From the NCBI GenBank assembly GCA_934047225.1, contig OW203984.1:2489201-2553200 (forward strand): a stretch of 64,000 nt of DNA, read 5' to 3'. Source of the DNA: Ypsolopha sequella (lineage: Eukaryota > Arthropoda > Insecta > Lepidoptera > Ypsolophidae). Shown in pieces: positions 32,231 to 43,699 of the stretch. The translations under genes were made by a program, and so were the position numbers. The notes beneath the pieces were generated by a model. The model searched no databases. It was not told where the DNA came from and saw only the letters and a list, made by a program, of their open reading frames with translations. Numbering within the stretch: the stretch's first letter is position 1; each line of letters begins with the position of its first letter.

Positions 32231-33009
32231 GGAATGACATCTAATCAGTAGAGCCGGAGTTCCGAGATTGGGCAAAACAGGGTTCGGGGTTATGGCTTTT
32301 TAAGATAGTAAAATATTAATTTCTGAACAAAATAAATACCACTTGTTACCTTACAAGATGAAGTACAGCGGGGCTATTATGTATCTCTAGTTGCCAACTG
32401 GACTGGGTGTCTATCATCAAAAATATAGATTTACTATCGAATTCTGATTGTCTAACGATATGTTCGCACTTGAAGTGACGACACAGTTCGTAAATAGTTC
32501 AATACCCGCTAAAGGCAATTTTGAAAATTCAGTTTTTATCTATGTGTTTGATGATAGGCACCCGGTCCAGTTGGCAACCAAAGATACAGAATAGGGGGGC
32601 AGGTTCATTAAAAAAAATCTTGGCACTAATGTATAGTAACTTCAGAAAAAAAACAGGATTTCCAAGTTCAGGTTACACCCGTAGCGCCGCAATGCTATTC
32701 AAGAGATTTTCTTGAAATTCCTGTTTTTTTTCTGAAGTTACTATACATTATTTCCGTGATTTTTTTAATGAACCTGCACTTCATCTTGTAAGGTAGCAAG
32801 TGGTATTTATTTTGTTCAGAAATTTGAATTTTTAACCGACTTCAAAAAGGAGGCTGTTTTCAATTCGACTGTATGTTTTTTTTTTTTTTTTTTTTTTGGC
32901 GTTGTTACTCCATAACTCCGTCATTTCTGAACCGATTTGAACAATTTTTTTTTGTTTGAAAGAGTGTACTTCCAGGTAGGTCCCATTTTGGGTTTGGTCA
33001 TGATCTGAT

Positions 33010-33476
33010 GAAGGTCTTCAGAGATAGGCAGTGGAACTCCTCAGAAAATGACAGCATACCTCTCGAAATTGAGGTAATCGCTTTGTACCGGGGTGCTGAT
33101 TACAAGGTATTACTTGAAAATCGACATTCTTCCACCTACCCTTCGATCCTGGCTTCATCACCATATTCACCATAGAACTCCTCAACGGATCAGAGCACAT
33201 AACTCGAGATTGCGGCAATCACTGCGTTAGGGTGCTAATTCAAGGGTATTACTTGGAGATTACCAGAATACCCACCTGACCTTCGATCCTGGCTTCATCA
33301 CCATAGAACTCCTCAACGGATGACAGCACATAACTTTGGATTGCGGCAATCAGTTTGTGTTATGGTACTCATTGCAGGGCATTGCTTGAAAATTGCCAGT
33401 GTACCCACCTGACCTTCGATCTTGGCTTCATCACCGTAGAACTCTTTAACGAATGACAGCACATAACTCGAGATTG
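33010..33476. repeat. Diverged tandem repeat, about 131-142 bp x 3.5
   Basis: 'gaactcctcaacggat' and variants start at about 33034, 33176, 33307 and 33438. 'cttcgatcctggcttcatca' recurs in each later unit. Confidence 0.8.
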
Positions 33477-33598
33477 ATAGCAGGAAGCTACTCAAATATA
33501 GCTACTTATACTCACTTGAACTTCGTTTCATATTAAAACCACGTTTGCAAGAACTACCCATATTTCACAATTTAACCCAGCAACACAAAAAAATGTGA

Positions 33599-33960
33599 AA
33601 TAAAATAAACTTTTAACAAAAAAATAGCAACCGACTTCAATAGTAACAGCAGTCATTCACTAAAAAGTTAATAATAATTCTATAAAGACCGATGGTACCG
33701 AAGCAACACTTTTGCCGACTTCTTTCTTCCTGAAACATTATGTTATCTAGAAGTCGGCGTATTTCCTACGATATAGCAACATAAAAACCAATATAAGAAC
33801 GCCGACTTCTAGATAACATAACGTTTCAGGAAGAAAGAAGTCGGCAAAAGTGTTGCTTCGGTACCATCGGTCTTTATAGAATTATTATTAACTTTTTAGC
33901 GAATGACTGCTGTTACTATTGAAGTCGGTTGCTATTTTTTTGTTAAAAGTTTATTTTATT
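33599..33960. repeat. Nearly perfect hairpin, 161-bp arms and 40-bp loop
   Basis: Arm 33599-33759 and arm 33800-33960 are reverse complements of equal length with about two mismatches (around 33660 and 33738). Each arm contains 'caaccgacttcaa' and 'gaagtcggcaaaagtgttgc' or its complement. It is probably a MITE. A transcript would fold into a long double-stranded stem, a potential small-RNA source. Confidence 0.92.
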
Positions 33961-34800
33961 ACCGTCTTAAAAAGCCATAACCCCGAACCCCGAATCTCGG
34001 AACTGATGATGTAAAATCGAAACAGGTCGGGTTAAATAAGCGAACAAACTGTGAAACGAGTACTAGTGTTGTGTTTATTCATCATGTTTATATCCAAGTT
34101 TCACCAAGTGCCGACAATCGCAAGTGTTAATCATTTTAACAATAATTGAAAAGATATTAAAACTTGTTGATACGTTGTTCCACTAATATATTTATTGGAC
34201 ACGGTCACCCTATCGATTTTATCGACATATTAACTCAAAATTAATACGACACAATTGGCTTAGATTAAATTATTTTAAGGTGTGTTAATTCGAAAACCAT
34301 TTCGAGATTTAGGTTTAATAAGCCGTATTTTCGAAGTTTTGGTTAAAAAAACCTCAAGATGATGAATATTTTTACGAAAAGGCTGCAACTTACATTTGCC
34401 CTGTGTGACGTCACTTGATTAATGGCTGTTTAGAAATGTATCCTTTGCTATCAAGATAAATTTATAATAATTTGCTTCAGACTAATTTGACAGCTAGGTG
34501 ACAGATGAGTAGACAGACAGAGACAGACCACTTTTTTATAAGCAATTACACATCACAATCAGTATAATGTCTAAAATTCTCAAGTGACAAGGTCATCGGA
34601 CAATTCTTTAAAAAAATTATAAAAAAATAATGGTCAATATATATATAGCAAAATAATGAAAACCATGTCCTAAAATGACGTAAATTCTCCGAAAAACATT
34701 AAAAATAAAATTATTGAATTTTCACACGACCGTTATACTTACATTTTGTATTCACATTTTGGTCGTAGAACTGGTAGCGTGCCCGTATCTGACATAAGGC

Positions 34801-35053
34801 GACTTTTGTTTGTATAGCCAAATTCATACTGAAGACTCGGTAAGTGGTCAGGACCAAGGTTCAATGACCCTTTTTGTAAGACACGCAACATGAAGGCTTC
34901 CTATACTGAGTTCGTAAATTAGTGGAGGGCACACACATTTTTTTCGTTTTTCAAAAAAAGGGTCATGCAAAAAGAGGGTTTGGAATGAACCTTGGTTCTG
35001 ACCTGATAACTTACCGAGTCTCCAGTATAAATTTGGCTAAAGAAACAAAAGTC
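34801..35053. mobile_element. MITE with 'gacttttgttt' ends
   Basis: The left arm GACTTTTGTTTGTATAGCCA continues through 'actcggtaagt' and 'ccaaggttcaatgaccc'. It is mirrored by 'ggtcatgc...aaccttggttctgacc...acttaccgagtctccagta...aacaaaagtc'. Arms are about 80 bp. Confidence 0.8.
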
Positions 35054-35496
35054 ACTTTGTATATTAGTGGAACAAAGATTTTTTTCCATTATCAGAACAA
35101 TCTGACTGAGCATTTCGGCTAAGTATCAAGTCCCCCCCGTCCCCCGCACGCGGACCCCCGAAGCCCCCGCCGCGTTCCACTTTGCATATTGACTTCTCGT
35201 GTATATCCGACACTTGCTTGCTTAACACGGTATCTCAATAAAACTTTGATAGACCAGGAGCCAAACTGTCGTGTGGGGTATCACGGGATGGGAAATCTGG
35301 GTTCTTAAGGGGGCGTGGTGCTTGTGAAATGCATGAGGCCAAAATAGGCCTCATGCGAGACGAGACCCAATGTCAATAGAGATGTATGTGTTGTGTTGTT
35401 TGTGGCGCCGCCGATTTTTTGCATGTGTACTATTTTAGTGTGCGTGGAAAAATATAAGTATGTAAGAATATGTAAGAAATAAGTGTGAGGAAGCGT

Positions 35497-35998
35497 GGAA
35501 ACATCTAAGGGCGTACACAGGATTTCACTCAGGGGGGCAGAAACTCAATAATATAGGCATAGATTCTAAAACGAAAAAGGCCAAACAAATTATTGAACAC
35601 TACGTATGTATTTTTTTTTTAAGTATTTTCTTTATTTTCAAAAATCTTAACCTAGTTACAAAACAGCACAATCAACAAAAACCCATAGGGTTTATCAGTG
35701 ATTGCGGAGTTCGGTACTTATATTAATTTATAGTTGCATTAGGTAAGCATCTCACAACCATAGCTGGGTGTATTTTCTATATCAAATTTATCTTTAAAAA
35801 TTAGTCTCCGGGGATTTTTAGTAGTCAGTATGTATAAAGCTTACCTACAGTATGTTTTTAAGACAATAGTTAGTTTTCAGTGTAAAGCGAGATATTAATT
35901 TTAATACATAACACTTGCTTGTCTCATACTCCAGGGGAGGACTATTTTTGCCCAGGGGAGGGCAGCTGCCCCTACCTGCCCCCCCTGCGTACGCCCTT
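35497..35998. mobile_element. MITE with 'aagggcgtac.cagg' ends
   Basis: AAGGGCGTACACAGG at 35498 and CCTGCGTACGCCCTT ending at 35998, with 'aggggggcag' and 'ctgcccccc' inside. It is about 500 bp with no coding. The target duplication is not clear. Confidence 0.75.
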
Positions 35999-36560
35999 GG
36001 AGACAGACATCTGAACTCGAACAATTAGGCAAATCTCCTAATGTTTATGAAAACAGGTGATTGTTTTTTTGTGATTTCTGGATTCGCTCCGTAGTAAAAG
36101 TTGTTCTATAAAACCATTGATATTTGAAGCTCTTCAAATATGATCTCATTGTTCTGTAAAACGTTGTAAACCATCGTAAGACTTGGTTTTCCGTGCATGA
36201 TCCAGATCAGCATACGCATTAAACCTCAGAAAGTTTCCCTCGGGCTCCCGTTTTATAACTTAGGAAATTATAAGGGTTTGTTTTTGGTTCTTCCATAATA
36301 TCGTCCAGCTACTTGAAAACAAAGCAATAAATTTAGGCGAAATAAAAAGCAATCCAAATATTTTCCATCGCAAATAAGTTTGCTGAAGCCTATTTACATA
36401 ATGCGAACGAATAAAAGAACGACCGAATCGTGAACATTTTCATTTCAGGCTTTAATGGGCAGGAAGTGTTTGGAGGTTCTCATTGCGCGCCGGAAATAGC
36501 CGGGCGTGGGCGACACAACACACGTCAGCAAACACAGCTGCAGTCCAAAACACCCTGGGG

Positions 36561-37117
36561 TACAGGTCGACGCATGTAAAAAGAGCTACAGACGCCCTGT
36601 GGTGGGGATACGTCTGCGCATGTGGTACACTCGCGGAAAAAAGTTCTTATATCTATTATACTGATTAATAAATTATGTAACTAAATTTTTATTCGAGAAT
36701 AGCGCCACGAATGTCTGTTTTGTAACAGGTTAGTAATAAAAAATCTTAATATTAATTTATAATTTATGATAATGGTTCCACGCCTTCCATTAATTCATCT
36801 AGACGGTAACTAGAAGTCGATAGTGTGTTGGTGTTAGTAGAGGCAACTTCATAGTCATCATTATCATTCTTTCCTTTCTATGTAAAACCATCGTGATACA
36901 ATACAAGAACATTATTTCCGTGTCTGTACTTTGCGGACGGACGAAACGTGGACACTGCGCTGCGATGCAAAGACGACTGACGAGCCAATCGCGTGGCAGT
37001 AAAGCCAGGCCGCGCGAACTTCCCCCGTCGCACCACACCTCATACCGCCAAATTGACCGATAATTCGCCCACTGCGCAGGTATCTTTCGGAGCTCTTTTA
37101 ACATGCGTCGACCTGTA
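36561..37117. repeat. Inverted-repeat pair bounding a 0.5-kb segment
   Basis: TACAGGTCGACGCATGTAAA at 36561 is mirrored by 'ttaacatgcgtcgacctgta' ending near 37117, each arm about 28 bp. Probably a non-autonomous DNA element. Confidence 0.65.
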
Positions 37118-37189
37118 ACGCTTGACCAGCTATATAACATCAAGCAGAAAGTATAAAACTCGAAACACTAACACGTCTCAAGTCTACAA

Positions 37190-37494
37190 AGTGGGGAGCA
37201 AAACCGGATGTTCTTCGCACAACAGGGCTGTTACTCAGCTGGAGAATGCGCATATCCTGTCTGTCAACAAAACCTGCCACACCATAACGGGCTGCCTAAA
37301 ATCAACCCCTTTCGGTATGGTGTACAAGCTGGCAGGCATAGCCCCCCACCAGCAGTTCGTAGGGAGATCACGAGCGCAGTGGTGCTGAAACAAGAAACTC
37401 ACCCACAACACCCGGTCTGCAGGTAACAACTGGTGCAACCTCGACTTACAAGCCGCAACAGTTTCCTGAAAAGCGCCGTGGCTCTCTTAGTCTA
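37190..37494 (+). pseudogene. LINE ORF2 C-terminal relic, first part
   Basis: The plus-strand frames give 'VNKTCHTITGCLKSTPFGMV', 'YKLAGIAPP.AVRREI' and 'KQETHPQHP', the typical post-RT region of Jockey/R1-like LINEs ('TG...PTP...L.GI.PP..RR'). Frame shifts are present. It continues at 37931 after a MITE. Confidence 0.7.
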
Positions 37495-37930
37495 AGAGCT
37501 AGTGACCGAATCGGTCATGTGGCTTCAGCTGTATTGAAACTCCGTTAGCTACTTCCCTGAATAAACTTTTCCGATAATCTTCGTGCTGGCAGGCCGCGGG
37601 CGGTGGGTGCGTGTGTAGTGGGGTGGGAAAAAAAAAGAAAAAAAATGTGGTCTCAGCGACTTTTTTTTTCAAACAGTTGCTCTGTACTCCCTGTGCACCC
37701 AAAAAAAAATTTAAATCGATCGGGTGGTGGGAAGGGGTTGCCAGCGTTAGTTAAAAGTACCAAGCCGCCGTGAGCCGTGAGCGCGCTGACGCCGGCTGAT
37801 ATCTGAGCCCACATGAAAATTATTATTATTATTTTGGTACTTTTAATTAACGCTGGCAACTTTTTCAGGGAAGTAGCTAACGGAGTTTCAATACAGCTGA
37901 AGCCACATGACCGATTTGGTCGCTAGCTCT
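37495..37930. mobile_element. MITE inserted in a LINE relic
   Basis: The ends AGAGCTAGTGACCGAATCGG and 'ccgatttggtcgctagctct' have arms of about 65 bp reaching 'agctacttccctga'. An inner inverted pair, GTTGCCAGCGTTAGTTAAAA (37737) and its complement (37834-37860), lies inside. 436 bp. Confidence 0.85.
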
Positions 37931-38250
37931 CCGTCTATCACTGACGGTCCAGCAAATGCGAGATGTGATGGATGAAGGGAAACACTCCCTCCTCCTCCCA
38001 CAATTGTCCCAGCAGAAGAACAACTGGTACCTGGATACAAATACGCGTGGCCTATATGGAAAACACTACAGTAACCCAGGTCGGCCGCTGCAGAGACAAC
38101 CTTTTCAAATGGGGCTTCTCAAAAAACGGGAGCATCCAGCAAACCATGGTTCATGTCTATCGTGCCGGATCACCTGCAAGATGACCGACTTTTCCGAGGC
38201 CAACGGCAGCACCATCAAAGTGGTTTCTTTCTGGTCCGGAAAAGTTTAAA
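37931..38250 (+). pseudogene. LINE ORF2 C-terminal relic, second part
   Basis: Frames include 'QVGRCRDNLFKWGFSKNGSI', which resembles the 'GRC...KWG' zinc-knuckle-side motif near the end of Jockey/R1-like ORF2. The cysteines expected next are not preserved in one frame. Confidence 0.55.
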
Positions 38251-38417
38251 ATAATAATAATATCGACACGCTAAGAAGAAGAAGACCTGTAAATAACACA
38301 GCAATGGATAACATGCAAATGCAAGAGATATGAAATTACCTTTATTTTCAAAAGAATACCACGTAAACATTTTTCTAACATCAAAAAACTACAAATTTTA
38401 GTACCCACCCACCGTTT

Positions 38418-40235
38418 TTGAAGTGGATACTTCTATGTTCGCATCTTAAAGAATGCTATCAGTCTTACATAAGTTTCGCAGAAGATAATATACATAAATC
38501 ACCTAAGTACTTCTGGAGTTTCATTAAGTCAAAATTTACTGTTAACGCTGTTCCTGAAACCATGGTCTACGATGACAAAACATCATCTGATCCCGAAACA
38601 ATATGTAACTATTTTAATACCTACTTTCACTCCGTGTTTGTCACTAACAGCAATAATGATACAAGCGGGTCCTCAACCAATATTTCAGAAGAAAGTCCAA
38701 TCGATATTTCTTTCATTAATATCAGTGAAGCTCTCGTACTTAGACAATTAGAACTAGTGGATATTAATAAAGGTGCAGGTCATGATCAAGTTCACCCTAT
38801 TATAATACAAAAATGTGCTAAAGAACTGTCTACTCCAGTAACTCTTATTTACCGCAAATCCCTGGCTGAAGGCTGTTTCCCCGAAATCTGGAAGAAAGCA
38901 CTCGTCACGCCTATCTCCAAGGGTGGGGACAAACACGATATCAAACAATATAGGGCTATTTCAAAGCTCTGTCTTTTAGGTAAAATACTTGAAAAGATAG
39001 TCACCGAACAGTTGACCAAGGTTGTTGCACGCTACATGTCACCTTCACAACATGGCTTCTTTAGAGGCCGGAGTGTTGATACTAACCTTATTACTTACAC
39101 TGATTTTATACTAAACGCCATGGATGCTGGCTGCCAAGTGGATGCCGTGTATACTGACTTCTCCAAAGCGTTTGATAAAATAAAACATAATACACTTTTT
39201 TCAAAACTGGAAAGAGTTGGTATACACGGTGATCTATTAAGGTGGCTAAAATCATACATTAGTAATAGGAGTCAGGCTGTGTCACTAAAGGGTTTTACTT
39301 CTAAGTATCTTATTATTGAGTCCGGAGTGCCTCAGGGCTCTCACTTGGGTCCATTTTTGTTCTCTTTATATATTAATGATATTAGCATCTGTTTAGAAAA
39401 CTCATGCCATCTGTTGTATGCAGATGACACAAAAGTATTCAAAGTTATCCTATCCGAAAACGATTGCGACGAACTACAATCGGACCTAGATAGATTTGTC
39501 AATTATTGTCAGCTAAATGAACTTGTCCTTAATACTGACAAATGCTACACAATTAGCTTTACTCGGAAACATAAGCCTATTAATTTTGAATACAAGTTTG
39601 AAAGAAATGTTATCAAACGTGTAGACCAGGTGAGGGATCTGGGCATAACTCTCGACTCCAAACTACATTTCAATATACATATTGACAATATTATTGCCAG
39701 AGCCTATAAAAACTTAGGTCTAATACTTAGACTTTCAAAGCCCTTCAAACGTGCTGCATCTTTTAAAACATTGTTTTTTGCATACGTTCGTAGTATTTTG
39801 GAATTTGGTTGCGTCATATGGAACCCTCAATACGCAGTCCACATTGATAGACTTGAAAGAATACAAAATAAATTTCTTAAATCACTTGAGTATCGAACAA
39901 GAAACTTTTTTCAAGGTTATGAGAGAGCGTCTAAACACCATAGTATTCCATCCTTGCAAAGTAGACGCAAGTACCTAGATTCTTTATTTCTCTTCAAAAT
40001 TATTAACAATAAAATTGATTCCGATGCATTACTAGAAAAAGTAACATTTAAAATTCCTCGTGCCTCTTCACGTTCAAAAGATACTTTTTATTTACATTTC
40101 TGCTCAACAAATTATGCAAAAAATACTTTTTTCCGACGTGCTTCTAACACGTATAACACGTGTCTAAGCGATATAGATATCTTTGCATTATCCTTATCTG
40201 GTTATAAACATAAAGTTGGAGAAGCTTTATTCTGA
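38418..40235 (+). CDS. LINE ORF2 reverse transcriptase, 5'-truncated but open
   Basis: A 605-codon open frame of a non-LTR retrotransposon, Jockey-superfamily-like. Motifs: LVTPISKGGDKHDIKQYRAI (about 162-181), a catalytic aspartate in YTDFSKAFDKIKHNTL (245-260), SGVPQGSHLGP (302-312), YADD (334-337), then the thumb region and a C-terminus ending GYKHKVGEALF. The frame begins without a convincing ATG (TTG at 38418) and lacks the APE endonuclease domain, so the 5' end is truncated, as is usual for LINE insertions. With an uninterrupted frame it must be fairly young. The element continues to a (TAAAA)n tail near 40511. It shares family with 10432-11214. Confidence 0.92.
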   Translation: MKWILLCSHLKECYQSYISFAEDNIHKSPKYFWSFIKSKFTVNAVPETMVYDDKTSSDPETICNYFNTYFHSVFVTNSNNDTSGSSTNISEESPIDISFINISEALVLRQLELVDINKGAGHDQVHPIIIQKCAKELSTPVTLIYRKSLAEGCFPEIWKKALVTPISKGGDKHDIKQYRAISKLCLLGKILEKIVTEQLTKVVARYMSPSQHGFFRGRSVDTNLITYTDFILNAMDAGCQVDAVYTDFSKAFDKIKHNTLFSKLERVGIHGDLLRWLKSYISNRSQAVSLKGFTSKYLIIESGVPQGSHLGPFLFSLYINDISICLENSCHLLYADDTKVFKVILSENDCDELQSDLDRFVNYCQLNELVLNTDKCYTISFTRKHKPINFEYKFERNVIKRVDQVRDLGITLDSKLHFNIHIDNIIARAYKNLGLILRLSKPFKRAASFKTLFFAYVRSILEFGCVIWNPQYAVHIDRLERIQNKFLKSLEYRTRNFFQGYERASKHHSIPSLQSRRKYLDSLFLFKIINNKIDSDALLEKVTFKIPRASSRSKDTFYLHFCSTNYAKNTFFRRASNTYNTCLSDIDIFALSLSGYKHKVGEALF

Positions 40236-40511
40236 ATGTGTTCTTTGCATTTTTTATTTTAAATTTTTGTGTATATATTATTGTTCAACTACTATTATTA
40301 TATAAGTAATTAATTAATGTATACTTAATATTGCTTGTTCTTTAATGTTTAGCATATTTTTAGTTTATTCCGTCTTGTTTAATTGTGTTCGAAATTTTTC
40401 AATAAGTGTTTCACTTTTATGGAACTTTAGGTCTGTTTGTTATTGTCTATTTATTTTTTATTATATGTAAATGACTGTTTGTTTCCTAAATAAAATAAAA
40501 TAAAATAAAAT
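40236..40511 (+). mobile_element. 3' UTR and tail of the LINE
   Basis: AT-rich 3' UTR ending 'gtttcctaaa' followed by about five 'taaaa' units. The same UTR occurs inverted at 10432-10730. Confidence 0.85.
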
Positions 40512-40525
40512 CTTGTAAAGGGGGC

Positions 40526-41265
40526 CCAGTTCAGAACTTGTACGTAACTTCCGGGACAAACTTCACGAAAGAAGTCTCGCAGACCAAGGCATTTTCGTAT
40601 TTAGTACTTGATATTCAAAGTACTTTAACAAGAGAATTCAGCTGAGACTTGACCTGCGCATTTGTTGTCATTTTTTAAAGGAAGGATAATTTTCTTTTTT
40701 ATTACAGATTACGTTTTTAAAAGTGACAATTAATAGTAGTTTATGCTACAAGGGCCAAAAGGAATAAATTACGAGGACGATTTAAAACACGAGCGTAGCG
40801 AGTGTTTTAAACGTAACCGAGTAAATTATTGCTTTTACGCCCGTGTATCATACTACGTTTTTCAATGCATAGTGTGAGGAAATGAAAACAAATATAATCT
40901 TGTGAACTTTAAATTATGATTGGCTCAAAAGGATTGTATCCAGAGCCGTTAAACAGTGGAAAAAAAAGTATAACATCTATGGTACACAGGAAAGGCTGCA
41001 GGTTAGCCAACTATTGCAAACAAATTAAAAAAAATAATAATAATAAAGCCCTAGGGCAAAATAATCGACTTTCCGTTCGGTTTTGATGCATAAAAAGTGA
41101 GCCTTTACGAGCACATGCATTGAAAATATAATTTTAAATATCAACATTTGTTTTTTTAATTACCTCGTGAGCCATTGCGCTGCTATCACTGAAATATTAT
41201 TCAAGGCCACCATTAATTTCTTCCTTTTTGAAAAAATGCGTCGATTAGACCAAGGATGAAAGCCA
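40526..41265 (+). repeat. Old dispersed repeat, copy B, interrupted by hairpin elements
   Basis: 40526-40740 matches 255-490 and 41150-41265 matches 545-576 plus 7595-7770. The middle (40742-41132) is a separate inserted element. Confidence 0.55.
40742..41132 (+). mobile_element. Palindromic element, copy 1
   Basis: Begins with a hairpin (40742-40857) whose arms 'tttaaaacac'/'gtgttttaaa' meet at 'gagcgtagcga' and whose outer ends are 'tatgctacaagggcc' against 'cccgtgtatcatac'. A second inverted pair, TTTTTCAATGCAT (about 40857) and ATGCATTGAAAA (about 41126), bounds the rest. An inverted copy lies at 49760-50233. Confidence 0.8.
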
Positions 41266-41269
41266 GGCC

Positions 41270-42900
41270 CGTATTCAGAATTCGTTTTTGGGGGGGATAA
41301 AACTTACAGAAATGCTTGTAATACATAAAATATTTATCGAGTTTCATCCATACGCTTTCCTATCTGGAGGAGCCGAAACTTGGTGAGTTTTGAAAATGTT
41401 TTTTTTTTTATATCTTTACAATCAGCTCAAGAAGCCCTTTCGTTTGATACCCCACACAAACGGCTTCAGAAAAAAAAAAAAACTTCGATACAAAAAGTTA
41501 AGGGATCATGACCCCTAAGGGATTTTTTTCAAGAACTGTGGGCCAAATTTATTTTATTTTATTTATTTTAACGAAACACACGGTACAAAATATATAATGA
41601 TTATGCAAATAAAGAAACGTGGAGTCCAGTAAAGTTTCCACAGATAGAAGTAAATAAAGCAAAAAAAAAGATTGTTAGGACCACAAGTACATGTGTACCA
41701 AATCGTATACGTAACCACTGTCCCGGTACTGCTTCTCATAACATCTAATGCAGGGATGGGGAAACTTTTTCCTTCGCGTGTCAATATTTACTAACGAAAT
41801 ATATGGCGGGCCAAGTTGTTGCATTTTTGGCAATGTTATTTACTGAAATAAAAATATTAGTTTTTTTTTTCTGAAACACTAACTTATTTTGCAATATTAC
41901 AAAAAAACTATTGAAATAAGGAAGATATTGCAAATTGTAATTAAATTAAACTTTCAAGTTAGCTGCGAAATTTCTAACAATAAGAAAACTCCACTTGATT
42001 TTTGTTTCAATGCTTTGTAAAATTAGTAGATTTAGGGTTCTCTTCTGCATGCATTCTGTCTGTCCCGAATATTATATGATAAAATTAATTTATCTTTTCC
42101 GACTCCTCGCGTATCTATTGATCACTTCCTCTGCGTCAACTGGACCGTTTTAGTGAACGTGGAGCAGTGCCAGCTAGTCTGAAGCCAGGGGGTGGAGCAG
42201 GACCTCCTGCTACACTGGCTGGTAGTGTAGCAAGAATATACAGGTGGAAAAAATTTAAGGGCCCTGGAGGGGAACTACCTTAAATCCTTTAGTTAGCTCA
42301 TTTCACTGAAAGGAAACATTCCTTTATTTTTTTAAAGAAACAAAACTGCATTTACAGATCTTCTGAAATTCGCTTGTCTCGCCCGGGAATCGAACCAACT
42401 AAAAATTAAAAAAATAAACCCTTACTATTTTATTACACGAATCGGTAGGATTATTGTTCAGGATAAAATTTGTCTAATAAACATTTGGTCTGACACTCAT
42501 CAGTTGTACGAGATACCCATGAAATTGAATATTTATTACAAGTTATTTATTAATAATAGTATTTTATTATTTTCAATTAGCTCAGCAGTTGAATGTGGAA
42601 CGTTCGGAGTTCTTTGCTATTTGACCATGCATAACCTATACTCGTTTACAACTGCTGAATTTAGTTCTATAATTTATGGTATCTATATCGTGTTTTTACT
42701 TTTTAAATCTTTATTTTTTATTAAGTATCTACTTTCAAGATTTCGTTTTTGTGTTCGATTTTATTTTCGCTATAATTTTCCTTTAATTTTTACATAACTG
42801 GTCCACCAGTTTCGGAGATAAAGGTGGATAATTTTTTTTGCGGTATTACAAAGATTACAAAGTAATTACAAAATAATTAGTAATTAGTAATTGTAGCAAA
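41270..42900. other. Mixed repeat remnants without a gene
   Basis: Contains G-run 'ttttgggggggataaa' near 41287, a hAT-like end 'cagggatggggaaac' near 41752, and a tRNA B-box-like 'ggttcgattcccgggc' on the minus strand near 42382-42397 that may be a SINE remnant. The frame at 42504-42797 is AT-rich and not gene-like. Confidence 0.4.
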
Positions 42901-42904
42901 ATTA

Positions 42905-43176
42905 TATACAAGGTGTAACAGAAAGGTGTAACCATATTTGAAGAGCTTATTCAGTCAATGGTTTAGAACAACTTTTACTATGGAACAAATCCTGTATATC
43001 GAAAAAAAAAATTACTCGCTTTATAGAAAAATGCAATGCCGCTCGGCCGAAATGTATAGAAGGGCAGATTTTTTTTTTTGAGATTTCAGGGTAGACTCCA
43101 TAGTAAAAGTTGTTCTATACCATTGTCCGAATAAGCTCTTCAAATATGGTTACACCTTTCTGTTACACGTTGTATA
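42905..43176. mobile_element. Palindromic MITE, 'ggtgtaacagaaaggtgtaa' family
   Basis: The arms TATACAAGGTGTAACAGAAA... and '...tttctgttacacgttgtata' are about 48 bp, and 'tagaacaacttttactatgg' with its complement forms an inner pair. Related fragments lie at 11405 and 36090. Confidence 0.85.
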
Positions 43177-43660
43177 ATACATCAAAAATAAATTTTGCGC
43201 TCTTTTGAGTGACAATAAGCAATTTTGAAATTTACAAAAAAAAAACACTTCACTTTTTGTGATATAAACCTTAAAACCATGTGTTTGTTAACCGGTCGCA
43301 CGGTGCGCACCTGGGCATATCTAAGAATGTAGTGTCAGTACATGATACCCCGACTTTAGGACTTTTCTGGGTATAAATAAACCTTAACGTTTAATACAAA
43401 GATTATGTGTTCACTTAATAGCGCAATAAGGTTTTATTCCGGTTTTATTAGAACGCATTTAGTACTTATTGCGTACTTAGTTAATGTGCTACCTAAAGTA
43501 CTTTCCCTTTTGTAGGGCACGACGAGGAAATCAGAAGGCATCTCTATTGACGGTATTCAGAGGCCTCTAAAATTAATCGAACGAGTTAATAAGAACTGAC
43601 TTTTAATTTCCACAAAAATGAATATTCATGAGGCGGCATTGCGGGTCGTTATTTTCCATT
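43177..43660. other. No recognised feature
   Basis: AT-rich sequence with one TATA-like 'gggtataaataaacc' near 43370. No gene or clear repeat. Confidence 0.4.
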
Positions 43661-43699
43661 ATTACGTTCTATTGACGGCTCGCGAATTACCTACAGAGG

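Larger units (their letters stand above)
32257..34003. mobile_element. Composite element with outer inverted ends, built from nested hairpins
   Basis: 'gttccgagatt...gggttcggggttatggcttttt' at 32259-32310 is mirrored at about 33963-34003. Between them lie a 47-bp inverted pair (32318-32364/32778-32823), two smaller inverted pairs within it (about 32392-32430/32535-32578 and 32612-32665/32712-32765), an 'aaccgacttcaaaaagg' repeat at 32833, a tandem array, and a long hairpin at 33599-33960. Confidence 0.7.

Noticed and set aside
35498..36020. 'acatct' on both sides of the 35.5 kb MITE as a target duplication
   Set aside because: On the right it lies 10 bases beyond the inverted end, so it does not fit a normal duplication.
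42370..42400. tRNA-like B box 'ggttcgattcccgggc' on the minus strand
   Set aside because: No A box or cloverleaf could be placed. At most a truncated SINE.
42504..42797. 97-codon hydrophobic frame resembling a membrane protein
   Set aside because: AT-rich composition alone gives Phe/Tyr/Ile-rich frames. No conserved motif, and it abuts repeat remnants.
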